The notes beneath the pieces are model-generated. The model had not been told where the DNA came from and made no database searches. It saw only the letters and a program-made list of their open reading frames with translations. A stretch of DNA of 64,000 nt from Gordonia spumicola (GTDB lineage: Bacteria > Actinomycetota > Actinomycetes > Mycobacteriales > Mycobacteriaceae), in contig NZ_BJOV01000003.1 of NCBI RefSeq assembly GCF_009932475.1, positions 372,001 through 436,000 on the forward strand. Reading direction: 5' to 3'. A program made the position numbers and the translations under genes. Shown here one piece after another: positions 1 to 6,686 of this stretch; the first letter of the stretch is position 1, and each line of letters opens with the position of its first letter.

Positions 1-238
1 CCAGGGTCTCGTCGATCGTCTGCATGAACGCGAGAGCGAGCTGGACGAGGCCGTCGTCGACTCCGTCGCGCCGGTGGGGCCCGAAGCGGGTGAACGCGCG
101 GATGAACATGATGGTCGCCGCGGGGTCGTCGTCGAGGTATCGGGCTGTCAGTCCGGCGACGAGCGACAGCTGGTCCGGCGTGGGCCGCCAGTGGTCGAGT
201 CCCGCGCCGCCGATCGGCGCGTTCTCGTCGAGTTCCAT
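1..238 (-). CDS. hypothetical protein of the integrative element (3' end outside window)
   Basis: An open reading frame starts at an ATG at 238 and runs off the left edge, giving 79 visible residues beginning MELDENAPIGGAGLDHWRPT. A GGAGG ribosome site lies 7 nt upstream of the ATG. The ATG overlaps the stop of the WhiB-like gene in a TGATG arrangement, so translation is coupled and the gene belongs to the leftward operon. The visible part is acidic, has no signal peptide or membrane segment, and contains an amphipathic stretch near residues 27-60. I do not recognise the family and assign no function. The reading frame is supported by codon use and coupling, not homology. Confidence 0.7.
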   Translation of the reverse strand, partial: MELDENAPIGGAGLDHWRPTPDQLSLVAGLTARYLDDDPAATIMFIRAFTRFGPHRRDGVDDGLVQLALAFMQTIDETL

Positions 239-570
239 CACGATGCCTCCATGCGGGGTCGGCCGCGGGTTGTCGTGGCCGGGGTGCGGCCGCCGATGAC
301 ACCGCTCGGCCGGTGCCGGACACCTGGGGTGTCGACCCAGGCGGTACGGCACGCGCCGAGGACCGGGCAGCGGCGACACAGTTCGGCCGCCTCCTGGTGT
401 CGGCGGGCCGCCGTCTCGGCGGTCTCACCATCTTCGTGGGCCTGCTCGTCGAACAGCCCGTGACGGCCGATGCACGCTGCGCCGGACAGGTTCGGGGTAC
501 CGGCGAGCACACGCTTAGCAAACTCGATCCAGGGCGGGTCGACGAGGCGAACCGACGGTGGGCGCGCCAC
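238..570 (-). CDS. WhiB-like iron-sulfur transcriptional regulator
   Basis: A 110-residue protein from a GTG at 570, with GGGGAG about 9 nt upstream. It carries the Wbl pattern: a lone cysteine (AACIGRHGLFDE), then CRRCPVLGAC giving the CxxC and CxxxxC cysteines, then the GVIGGR turn followed by a basic C-terminus. These four cysteines hold a [4Fe-4S] cluster in known WhiB proteins, which act with sigma factors at promoters. The start was chosen because an ATG 120 nt further upstream would overlap the preceding small gene; the GTG begins 2 nt after that gene's stop. Wbl genes are common on actinophages and integrative elements. The target promoters are unknown. Confidence 0.88.
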   Translation of the reverse strand: MARPPSVRLVDPPWIEFAKRVLAGTPNLSGAACIGRHGLFDEQAHEDGETAETAARRHQEAAELCRRCPVLGACRTAWVDTPGVRHRPSGVIGGRTPATTTRGRPRMEAS

Positions 571-572
571 GG

Positions 573-752
573 TCAGCACTCCCCGGCGAGCGGCATGGTG
601 GTCAGTCCGTAGCCCAGCGGCGGCACCGCGGGGACGAGCGACGCTGTCGCGTTGTCGACGACGAGTGCCCGGCCGGTGTCGCGGTCCCATGCTTCGACGG
701 TCCGGCCGTGGGCGTCTCGGGCGTGGGAATGGTTATCGATGATGATGTTCAC
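573..752 (-). CDS. small hypothetical protein of the element
   Basis: A 59-residue protein starting at a GTG at 752. The start is fixed by a strong AGGAGG seven nucleotides upstream; a longer frame to 824 exists but would ignore this site. The sequence begins VNIIIDNHSHARDAHGRTVE and contains a beta-like stretch (TGRALVVDNATASLVPAV). There are no cysteines except the last residue and no membrane segment. In the reconstructed operon (before the IS insertion) the preceding primase/helicase gene ended in a GTGA overlap with this start, so the two were translationally coupled. The family is not recognised. Confidence 0.65.
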   Translation of the reverse strand: MNIIIDNHSHARDAHGRTVEAWDRDTGRALVVDNATASLVPAVPPLGYGLTTMPLAGEC

Positions 753-906
753 GCTGCGTCCTCCTGGGGTTCGTTGCATGAGAGATGGCGGTCGCCTTGA
801 CCGGATGTGACCGGGAGCCCGCACACAGTGCAGACGGGGTCAGCGAGTTGGGGTTGGCGGCACGTCGGCATGTCGAGGTGGACACCGGCGCGCTGGTCGT
901 CCGGAC
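749..906 (-). pseudogene. severed 3' end of the primase/helicase gene (zinc-finger tail)
   Basis: Read on the minus strand from the IS junction, this segment continues the interrupted gene at 2348-4180 in frame once the IS and one 9-bp repeat are removed. It encodes a tail with the finger CTVCGLPVTSGQGDRHLSC and ends at a TGA (751-749) overlapping the next gene's GTG as GTGA. The first finger (CRACGLPLTGPD, then a Cys after a His) is split by the IS. The paired CxxCGLP[LV]T pattern on both sides and the preserved coupling support the reconstruction. The fragment has lost its start and is probably not translated alone. Confidence 0.8.
898..906. repeat. left target-site duplication of the IS256-family insertion
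   Basis: The 9-bp sequence cgtccggac here recurs at 2371-2379 on the other side of the insertion. Removing one copy together with the IS restores an uninterrupted reading frame, which independently supports this boundary. Confidence 0.75.
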
Positions 907-2370
907 GAGCCTGTCAAGATTTCTGTGTAAGTCGGTCAGGTGTTCGGTTTAGAGGTGATGGTCGATACGTTCGGGGTAGGTCAGTGAGAGTTGCTCGAGC
1001 GCTCGTTTCCAGTTCGTGGTGACCGCGCCTTCCACGAGCCGCCCCGCGGCTTTGCGTTTGTGCGAGGGAAGTCCTTGTTCCTTGATGCGCTCGCGAGCTC
1101 GTTTGTCCTCGATGTTGCCGATGGCCAGCCATAACAGCTTCATCGCGGCCGCGTCGTTCGGGAAATGCCCCCGGTTCTTCGTGACCTTGCGCAGTTGATA
1201 GTTCAGTGACTCAATACTGTTCGTGGTGTAGATGACCCGCCGCAACTCCGGTGGAAACGCCAGAAACGGAATGAACCGTTCCCACGCATCGCGGAACGTT
1301 TTAACCGCCGACACGTACTTTCGGCCCATATCCGAGTCCGCGAACGCGTCTAACGCGTCCGCGGCAGCGTGCTCGGTCGGCGCTTGATAAATCGGCTTGA
1401 GCAAGCGCACCACGGCTTTACGGTCGCTGTAGGAGACGAACCGCATCGAGGCCCGGATCAGATGCACCACGCACGTTTGGACTGTTGCGTGCGGCCACGT
1501 GGCCTCGACGGCTTCAGCGAACCCGGTCAGCCCGTCGCAGCACACGATCAACACGTCCTGTACGCCGCGGTTACGCAGTTCCGCGCACACCGACGCCCAG
1601 AACTTCGCGCCTTCGCTCTGTTGGATCCAAATCCCGAGAACGTGTTTGACCCCGTCCATGTCCACGCCGACGGCGAGGTGGGCGGCCTTGTTCCGCACGT
1701 GTGCGCCATCGCGGATCTTGACCACGATCGCGTCGAGGTACATCACCGGATACAGAGCGTCGAGATCACGGTGTTGCCAGGTCGCGACCTCGTCGGCGAC
1801 TTCCTCGGTCACCTTCGAGATCGTCTCGTGCGAGAGTTCGGTGCCGATCGTCGACGCAAGGTGGTGGGCGATATCGCGGACCGTCATCCCGCCCGCGTAT
1901 AGCGAGACGATCATCGCGTCCAGACCATCGAGGCGGCGTTGGCCCTTGCGCACGAGCATCGGGGTGAACGTCCCGTCCCGATCGCGCGGGATGGCCAGAT
2001 CCACATCGCCGACCTCGGAAGCGACCGTCTTCGCGCTGAATCCGTTGCGCGAGTTCGGAAACGATGCTGCTTCGGGGTCTCCGGCCTCGTACCCGAGATG
2101 CTCGGTCAGCTCCGCGTTCATGCCGCGTTCGAGGGTGGCTTTGAGGAGCGAGCTCAGTAGTCCGTCCTGCCCGCCGACCGGCTCGCCGGCATCGATACGA
2201 GCGAACACCTCATCCAACGCACCCGATGCCACCAACTCACTGGCCATCTCGGTCTGCTTCTGTCGTCGATCTGCACGCGAATCATCCACGCTCACATCAT
2301 CATTGATAGTCACTACAGCGGTTCCCTTCAGGGTTGAACCTCACCGCTTACACAGACCATCTGACACGCC
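907..2370 (-). mobile_element. IS256-family insertion sequence
   Basis: This 1464-bp element holds one transposase gene. Its ends are imperfect terminal inverted repeats. The left end reads agcctgtcaagatttctgtg from 908 and the right end, on the minus strand, reads ggcgtgtcagatggtctgtg from 2370; both continue into TAAG. It is flanked by 9-bp direct repeats (898-906, 2371-2379), within the 8-9 bp range of the family. The outermost base on the left is uncertain by one position. It has inserted near the 3' end of the element's primase/helicase gene and its right end supplies the new last codons and stop of that gene. Confidence 0.85.
949..2313 (-). CDS. IS256-family transposase (mutator type, DDE)
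   Basis: A 454-residue, apparently intact transposase. The catalytic acidic residues sit in the expected contexts: MYLDAIVVKIRDG, then IVCCDGLTGFAEAV, then the glutamate in TTNSIESLNYQLRK, which is the mutator-family signature region. The C-terminus is basic (SHKRKAAGRLVEG). Start ATG at 2313, with GGGAA about 18 nt upstream as the only weak ribosome site. The enzyme cuts and pastes the surrounding IS through its terminal repeats. No frameshift or stop is visible, so the element may still be mobile. Family assignment is secure; the exact IS name is not attempted. Confidence 0.95.
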   Translation of the reverse strand: MTINDDVSVDDSRADRRQKQTEMASELVASGALDEVFARIDAGEPVGGQDGLLSSLLKATLERGMNAELTEHLGYEAGDPEAASFPNSRNGFSAKTVASEVGDVDLAIPRDRDGTFTPMLVRKGQRRLDGLDAMIVSLYAGGMTVRDIAHHLASTIGTELSHETISKVTEEVADEVATWQHRDLDALYPVMYLDAIVVKIRDGAHVRNKAAHLAVGVDMDGVKHVLGIWIQQSEGAKFWASVCAELRNRGVQDVLIVCCDGLTGFAEAVEATWPHATVQTCVVHLIRASMRFVSYSDRKAVVRLLKPIYQAPTEHAAADALDAFADSDMGRKYVSAVKTFRDAWERFIPFLAFPPELRRVIYTTNSIESLNYQLRKVTKNRGHFPNDAAAMKLLWLAIGNIEDKRARERIKEQGLPSHKRKAAGRLVEGAVTTNWKRALEQLSLTYPERIDHHL

Positions 2371-4180
2371 CGTCCGGACCAGTGAGCGGCAGACCACACG
2401 CTCGGCACTCCATAGATTCCACATTGATTCCATTGGTTCCCGTCTCTGAATCCCTGGAATCTTCGGAACCTATGGGGGAATCTATGGACCAGAACCACGA
2501 CGCCCCCTTGCCGAAACCCGACTTTTCTGTCCGGATTCCTGAGCCTCGTTTCGAGCGGGCCTTCTTGACCGCGTTGTCAGTCAGGCCAGCCGAGCGGGTG
2601 TGCTTCAACACGTCGGCAGCCGGTGCCGAGCCTCCACATTCCGTCAGGTAGGTGGTGACGATCCTGATGATGCTCGACCTATCGTCCCCGTCGTCGAACG
2701 TGGGCTCGGATAGCAGCTCGCGAGCATCCCGGCCGTCGACACCGAGCCAGTCCACCCGTGCGACGTCGGTCCCCTCCGCTGACACCAGCTGGTACCGCAA
2801 CGACTCCGGGGCGGGGCCGAGGTTCGACTTCGTCGACGCCAGGACGCGGACCTTGCCGGTCTCGTCGTCAGGGTCAGCAGCAACCAGCATTCCGGCGCGC
2901 GCGGCACCGACGATGCCGATCGACCCGCCACCGCGGTACAACGGGTCACCACCCTTGGCCTTGTTCAAGTGACGCAGTAGCAACACCGTGCAGCCGGTCT
3001 CATCCGCCATCGTCGCGAGCGCCGACAGAACTCGCCGAATGTCCTGGTCCTTGTGAGAGTCAACCTTGCCCGGCAGGTACGCCATCAGGACGTCGACGAT
3101 CAACAGCCGCGCGGCCGTCTGCCGGATCAACTGCTCGAGCTGGCGGACGTCGCCGAGCGTCGGCGGAACGAGCGTCCCATCCTCCAACGCGATGCCCTGC
3201 ACCGCGTGGACACGCGTCACGTCGGCACCAGCAGCGTCCAGACGCGGCCTGACAGTGTCGGCAAGACCATCTTCGCCAGACAGGAGAATCACGTCGCCGG
3301 ACGTCGTACACGTGGTGTTGTCGGGCCATGTGCCGCAGTTGGTGATCGTCGCGGCGAAGGTGAGCGCGAGCGTCGACTTACCGAGCGACGGGTCACCGTC
3401 CAACGTGACGAGCTTCCCGGCAGGCATACGCCCCGGCCACAACCACGTGATCCGCTCCGGTTCGACGTCGGAGAGCCGGACAGACACCAACGACGGGCCG
3501 GTGGCCTGTTCGGCGACGACGACGAGTTCGGAGAGATCATGCCCGGCGAGGATGTGGTCGGCCGCGTCCTTGCCGGTCTTGGCCTCCACGATCACCGTCG
3601 ACTCAGCGACACCTGCGAGCAGCTCGACGACCTGCTGCGCGTGTCGGCGGCCGGGCCCATCCTTATCGGCCACGACGATCACCGGACGCCCACGGAGCGG
3701 TTCCAGATCAGCCAAGTGAGCCTTCCCCGCCCCCTGCGCCGCACAGACAGCGGGATAGCCGGTCGTCTCGACCGCGAGGACGTCGTTCTCGCCCTCGACG
3801 AAGTACACCGGCAACGTCGTTTCGGCCGGCAACCCTTCGGCGTGGAACAGGCTGGTGTCCTTGGTGTCGCCGGACTGGCGGAACTTCTTGAACGGATCCC
3901 GGTGAACGATTCGGCCTCCGCCGTAGCGGTAGTTGACGCCGGACCGGTTGTCGTACAGGTCCGCGAGCGTGAGGCCGAGCGCGTCGAGGACGTCGCTGGT
4001 CGGGTCAGAGTGGGAGTTGATGAGGACGCGGCCAGGTAGGTGCAGGATCGACACGGATCGGTCGGTGTCGCTGTGCCCAGGTGCCTGTGCGGCGGCCCGC
4101 CCGCCCGACTTCTCGTCGACGCGGCAACCATGTTTGTGGAGTGCGTCTACGAGACGCTGGTAGGCGTTCGTGGGTGTCAT
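2348..4180 (-). CDS. Toprim primase / RepA-type AAA helicase, C-terminus altered by IS insertion
   Basis: A 610-residue replication protein of the kind found on phages and integrative elements. An N-terminal primase-like region (AQAPGHSDTDRSVSI, residues 32-46) precedes a Toprim fold with EGEND near 129 and DKDGPG near 172. A RecA/RepA-like ATPase follows, with Walker A GDPSLGKST (262-270) and Walker B LLIVDVLMAY. The C-terminal part is winged-helix-like (VLKHTRSAGLTDNAVKKARS). The IS at 907-2370 cuts the gene in a zinc finger, so the last six residues and stop come from the IS end and the original zinc-finger tail is stranded at 749-906. The ATPase and Toprim domains are intact and may still work. 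It probably primes or unwinds the element's replication origin. Confidence 0.85.
   Translation of the reverse strand: MTPTNAYQRLVDALHKHGCRVDEKSGGRAAAQAPGHSDTDRSVSILHLPGRVLINSHSDPTSDVLDALGLTLADLYDNRSGVNYRYGGGRIVHRDPFKKFRQSGDTKDTSLFHAEGLPAETTLPVYFVEGENDVLAVETTGYPAVCAAQGAGKAHLADLEPLRGRPVIVVADKDGPGRRHAQQVVELLAGVAESTVIVEAKTGKDAADHILAGHDLSELVVVAEQATGPSLVSVRLSDVEPERITWLWPGRMPAGKLVTLDGDPSLGKSTLALTFAATITNCGTWPDNTTCTTSGDVILLSGEDGLADTVRPRLDAAGADVTRVHAVQGIALEDGTLVPPTLGDVRQLEQLIRQTAARLLIVDVLMAYLPGKVDSHKDQDIRRVLSALATMADETGCTVLLLRHLNKAKGGDPLYRGGGSIGIVGAARAGMLVAADPDDETGKVRVLASTKSNLGPAPESLRYQLVSAEGTDVARVDWLGVDGRDARELLSEPTFDDGDDRSSIIRIVTTYLTECGGSAPAADVLKHTRSAGLTDNAVKKARSKRGSGIRTEKSGFGKGASWFWSIDSPIGSEDSRDSETGTNGINVESMECRACGLPLTGPDGRVRWSV
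2371..2379. repeat. right target-site duplication of the IS256-family insertion
   Basis: Second copy of cgtccggac, identical to 898-906. Lies within the finger CRACGLPLTGPD of the interrupted primase/helicase. Confidence 0.75.
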
Positions 4181-4241
4181 CAGGAGGTCGTTTCTCGGGG
4201 CAGCATCCGACTCAGCGGACCTGCCCCGGTGGTCGGGGTCG

Positions 4242-4359
4242 GTCGGTGCTGAGCGGGAGCCTCCTGGACCACTCCGCTCGGTTCCCTACCCCGCTGCCGC
4301 CTGGGCAACCAAAGGGCAGGGAACCTTGCTAAGAACAGAGACTACCGCTCAGCACCGAC
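4242..4359. repeat. nested inverted repeats upstream of the primase/helicase gene
   Basis: The outer arms gtcggtgctgagcgg (4242-4256) and ccgctcagcaccgac (4345-4359) are perfect 15-bp inverted repeats. A second perfect pair, ggttccc (4280-4286) with gggaacc (4319-4325), is nested inside. The 187-nt gap 4181-4367 carries no gene and is the only real spacer in the otherwise overlapping leftward operon. The structure could be a replication origin or an RNA control element ahead of the replication gene, whose own start has no clear Shine-Dalgarno sequence. Confidence 0.7.
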
Positions 4360-4367
4360 AGAGCGGG

Positions 4368-5045
4368 TTAGGCGGACTCGGCGAGATCCGCGGCCGCATG
4401 GAGCGCGTCAGCGGCCCTCCGCGCGACGTCGGGCATGACGTGAATCCCGGCCGTGCGGACGGCACCGTTGACGCGCATCGTGTGGCCGAGAGCCACAGTC
4501 GGGCGGCAGTCGACGAGTCCCGCGCGGACGTCGACCGTCGCGTACCGGATCGTCTCGTCGTCGACCGAGGCGACCACAGTCGAAACGGGAATGCGCAGCG
4601 ACTCCGACCAGTACCCGCCGGACCCTGTCGACGAGATTTCGTCAAGGCCACTGTCGGCCCATGACGGCCGTGGAGCGGCGTCGAGGAGTGTCGACGCGTC
4701 CTCGTCGTGGCGGACGACGTAGTGGGCCGTCTGGTCGACGCGTGCCAGCCACGCCTTCAGCTGCTCGGACTGGTGGGCGGTGCAGTCGTGGTCGTCGAGC
4801 CAATCCAGGTGCGCCTGCTGGTCGAACGTCGTCAGGCCGATCACGGTCCGATGGTCGACAGCCTGCACCGGCGACACCATGCCGCAATCGTCGCAGCAGC
4901 GGGGCTTGTCGTGGTGCGGGTTGTGCTCGTCGTGTTCGGCGTGCCACGCCTCCGTCGCGTCGGCGACGGCCCGCGGGTCGAGGTCCAACATGATCTGTTC
5001 GGCACCACACCAGGTGCAGGCGAACAAGGTGCGCTTGCTGCTCAT
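4368..5045 (-). CDS. zinc-ribbon hypothetical protein of the element
   Basis: A 225-residue protein starting at an ATG that overlaps the upstream stop as ATGA. The N-terminus has CTWCG (residues 10-14) and, after a histidine-rich stretch (HAEHDEHNPHHDKP), a second knuckle CCDDCG. Together these could bind one zinc ion. The middle resembles a wound helical segment (FDQQAHLDWLDDHDCTAHQS) and the C-terminus is alanine-rich and helical. It lies between a small HTH-like protein and the replication gene, so a DNA-binding or replication accessory role is plausible, but I do not recognise the family. Confidence 0.7.
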   Translation of the reverse strand: MSSKRTLFACTWCGAEQIMLDLDPRAVADATEAWHAEHDEHNPHHDKPRCCDDCGMVSPVQAVDHRTVIGLTTFDQQAHLDWLDDHDCTAHQSEQLKAWLARVDQTAHYVVRHDEDASTLLDAAPRPSWADSGLDEISSTGSGGYWSESLRIPVSTVVASVDDETIRYATVDVRAGLVDCRPTVALGHTMRVNGAVRTAGIHVMPDVARRAADALHAAADLAESA

Positions 5046-5344
5046 CGGATCACCTCGGCGAAGTCCAGCAGCTCGTCGACGGTGGCCGGGGTGATGGTGG
5101 CGACGTCGGCGGCGATCCGACGTCGCTGGTGTTCGGCGTACCAGAGTCCGGGGTACACGGCGCGGCCGAGGAGCCGGTACCGGCGGATCAACGTCCGCGG
5201 GTGCATCCGCATGCGGGTGCAGGCGGTGTCGACGTCCGAATGCGGGACGATGCGCTCAAACTCGGAGACGTCCTCGGCGGCGCGCTCGACGGTCAGGGCA
5301 CGACGGCCCGGCTGGTGCTCGACAGTGCGGGCGGGTACGGTCAC
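5042..5344 (-). CDS. small HTH-like hypothetical protein of the element
   Basis: A 100-residue protein from a GTG at 5344 that overlaps the upstream stop as GTGA; its own stop overlaps the next ATG. Residues 36-64 (DVDTACTRMRMHPRTLIRRY and following) look like a helix-turn-helix with basic recognition helix, followed by an alanine-rich helix and an acidic end. It is the third gene of the leftward operon. No catalytic motif is visible. The name is descriptive only. Confidence 0.65.
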   Translation of the reverse strand: MTVPARTVEHQPGRRALTVERAAEDVSEFERIVPHSDVDTACTRMRMHPRTLIRRYRLLGRAVYPGLWYAEHQRRRIAADVATITPATVDELLDFAEVIR

Positions 5345-5718
5345 GGCAGATCTTCTTCCTGCTGGTGGTCGGTCTGGACGCCCTCGGTGAGTTCTTGGTC
5401 GGATGACACCGGGGGCTTCTTGCTGTTCGCCTTCTGCGTTTCAGACGCGGAAGGGTGGGTTTCGATCTCAGATCGGAACCTTGCTCGCGTTTCAAACGCG
5501 GCCAAGGGTTGCGCTTCAAACGCAACCCTTGCCGATTTGAAATCGGGAACTTCTCCGGTCTGAAACCGGGGAACCTCGGCGACTCCGACGAGGTCCTCGG
5601 TGTCGTCGTCGGGCGGGTACCCGAGACCGAGATCGGCGTGGGCCTCGTGTTCGCGCATGACGCGGCTGACAGCCTGGTTGCCGGTCGGGTCGCGGTACGC
5701 GACGTCGTGACGGCCCAT
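5341..5718 (-). CDS. hypothetical protein of the element with repeat-encoding C-terminal half
   Basis: A 125-residue protein starting at an ATG at 5718 (TGATG overlap with the excisionase stop). Codon use in the first 55 codons is typical coding. The second half is unusual: it is built from short similar units (PRFQTGE, PDFKSAR, VAFEAQP, AAFETRAR, FRSEIET, SASETQK) because the DNA beneath is a run of six hairpins with related loops. The protein is hydrophilic and ends in a Q/E-rich tail. I do not recognise it. The repeat half may be constrained by the nucleic acid structure rather than by the protein. Confidence 0.6.
   Translation of the reverse strand: MGRHDVAYRDPTGNQAVSRVMREHEAHADLGLGYPPDDDTEDLVGVAEVPRFQTGEVPDFKSARVAFEAQPLAAFETRARFRSEIETHPSASETQKANSKKPPVSSDQELTEGVQTDHQQEEDLP
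5430..5573. repeat. array of six hairpins with divergent arms and similar loops
   Basis: Six adjacent palindromes: 5430-5454, 5458-5480, 5479-5507, 5504-5530, 5532-5546 and 5551-5573. Each has a different arm sequence but keeps pairing over 6-12 bp. Loops read ttcag, tca, ttcaa, cttcaaa, tga and ctgaa. Arms include ccttctgcgt/acgcggaagg and aagggttgcg/cgcaaccctt. Four stems contain one T-G pair that would be a G-U wobble only in plus-strand RNA; one further C-C mismatch is present in the third. Arm change with pairing kept looks like covariation. The array lies inside the coding region of 5341-5718. Confidence 0.75.
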
Positions 5719-5912
5719 CAGGCGGCATCCGGTCCGTCGACGGGCAGGTTCGCGATGAACTCGTCGATGAACTCGTCGGTGGTGAAGCGGCGGCGCCCGA
5801 CCTTGACGGTCTTCAGTTGGCCGGTCGAGATCAGCCCGTAGATCGTGGCGCGGGAGACGCCGATCTTCGAGACGGCCGAGGTAGCGCCGGTGAGGGGGAT
5901 CAACATGGACAT
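5718..5912 (-). CDS. xis: excisionase / MerR-type HTH DNA-binding protein
   Basis: A 64-residue protein. The core SKIGVSRATIYGLISTGQLK followed by VKVGRRRFTTDEFIDEFI is the helix-turn-helix plus wing of the excisionase (HTH_17) family. It binds near attachment sites and steers the integrase toward excision. The start at 5912 is chosen because AAAGG lies 6 nt upstream; an in-frame ATG at 5906 is an alternative. It is the first gene of the leftward operon, divergent from the repressor and integrase genes, and its stop overlaps the next start. Confidence 0.85.
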   Translation of the reverse strand: MSMLIPLTGATSAVSKIGVSRATIYGLISTGQLKTVKVGRRRFTTDEFIDEFIANLPVDGPDAA

Positions 5913-6023
5913 GGAAAGCCTTTCGAGTAGCGACCACGCATATCGTTTGGGGTTTTGCGTTGTCGCTACAAGTCTTAGTCCATGCGTGGTCATTGCGCAA
6001 GCATCCGCGTAATCTGCGTGAGT
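5913..6023. promoter_or_regulatory. divergent control region between excisionase and repressor
   Basis: This 111-nt spacer separates the leftward xis-replication operon from the rightward repressor-integrase pair, so both promoters and the repressor's operators should lie here. It is noticeably AT-richer (cgcatatcgtttggggtttt, 5938-5957) than its surroundings. I see short repeats of cgcat/atgcg but no clear operator. Confidence 0.5.
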
Positions 6024-6686
6024 ATGACGACGTCCAGCCAGTGGAAGAATCCGCCTCGAACGTGGGCCGAGTCCACTGTCGAGCGGGTTGCAGCAAGCGT
6101 GAGGCGGGCACGCGGAAAGCGTTCTGCCGCTTGGCTTTCCGATCAGACCGCGACCCTCGGTCACCCGATCTCACGAACCGTGATCTCAGATCTGGAGAAT
6201 GGGCGAAAGCGGAGTCTCGACGTCGGCGAGTTGATCGTGATCGCCGCGGCGCTCGGCGTACCTCCGATCTCGTTGCTGTATCCCGAGATCCCCGACGGCG
6301 TCGTGGAAGCACTCCCCAACTGGCCTACAACGAGTTGGGACGCGCTTCGCTGGTTCACTGGCGAAGCGCGACTGCAGCGCGACCTCGACCTAGACGACGT
6401 GGACGGGTTGATCGAAGTCTCGGCAGACGGTCCGAACATGTTCGACGCGGCCGACGTCGCCGACAGACTCAACTTGCCAACCGACCGTGACGCGCTCGCC
6501 AAGCTCGCACTGCTACGCGAACGGGGTCGACTCATGCGGGTACTCAGCGCGACGATGGTGGCTTTCAGCGATGCGGATAGCGAAACGTTCGACACGGAGC
6601 CCGCGAAGGCGATTCGGCAAGCCCTTCACAACGTCGATTCGCGACTGCACGAACTTGACGGACCCCGGGTGCCTGATGGCGCGTAG
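6024..6686 (+). CDS. XRE-family helix-turn-helix repressor
   Basis: A 220-residue regulator. The N-terminus carries a Cro/CI-type helix-turn-helix with PISRTVISDLENGRKRSLDV and following residues ALGVPPISLLYP, typical of XRE proteins. The C-terminal half is acidic and helical with no peptidase (LexA/CI-like) residues visible, so it may be controlled by protein-protein contact. It is divergent from xis and overlaps the integrase by 11 nt. It probably keeps the element integrated by silencing the xis operon, as Stl does in phage-inducible islands. No Shine-Dalgarno is obvious at the ATG 6024; an upstream ATG at 5982 is less likely. Confidence 0.82.
   Translation: MTTSSQWKNPPRTWAESTVERVAASVRRARGKRSAAWLSDQTATLGHPISRTVISDLENGRKRSLDVGELIVIAAALGVPPISLLYPEIPDGVVEALPNWPTTSWDALRWFTGEARLQRDLDLDDVDGLIEVSADGPNMFDAADVADRLNLPTDRDALAKLALLRERGRLMRVLSATMVAFSDADSETFDTEPAKAIRQALHNVDSRLHELDGPRVPDGA

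Noticed and set aside
5430..5573. CRISPR array
   Set aside because: Units are palindromes with differing arms and no constant repeat/spacer pattern; no cas genes are nearby.
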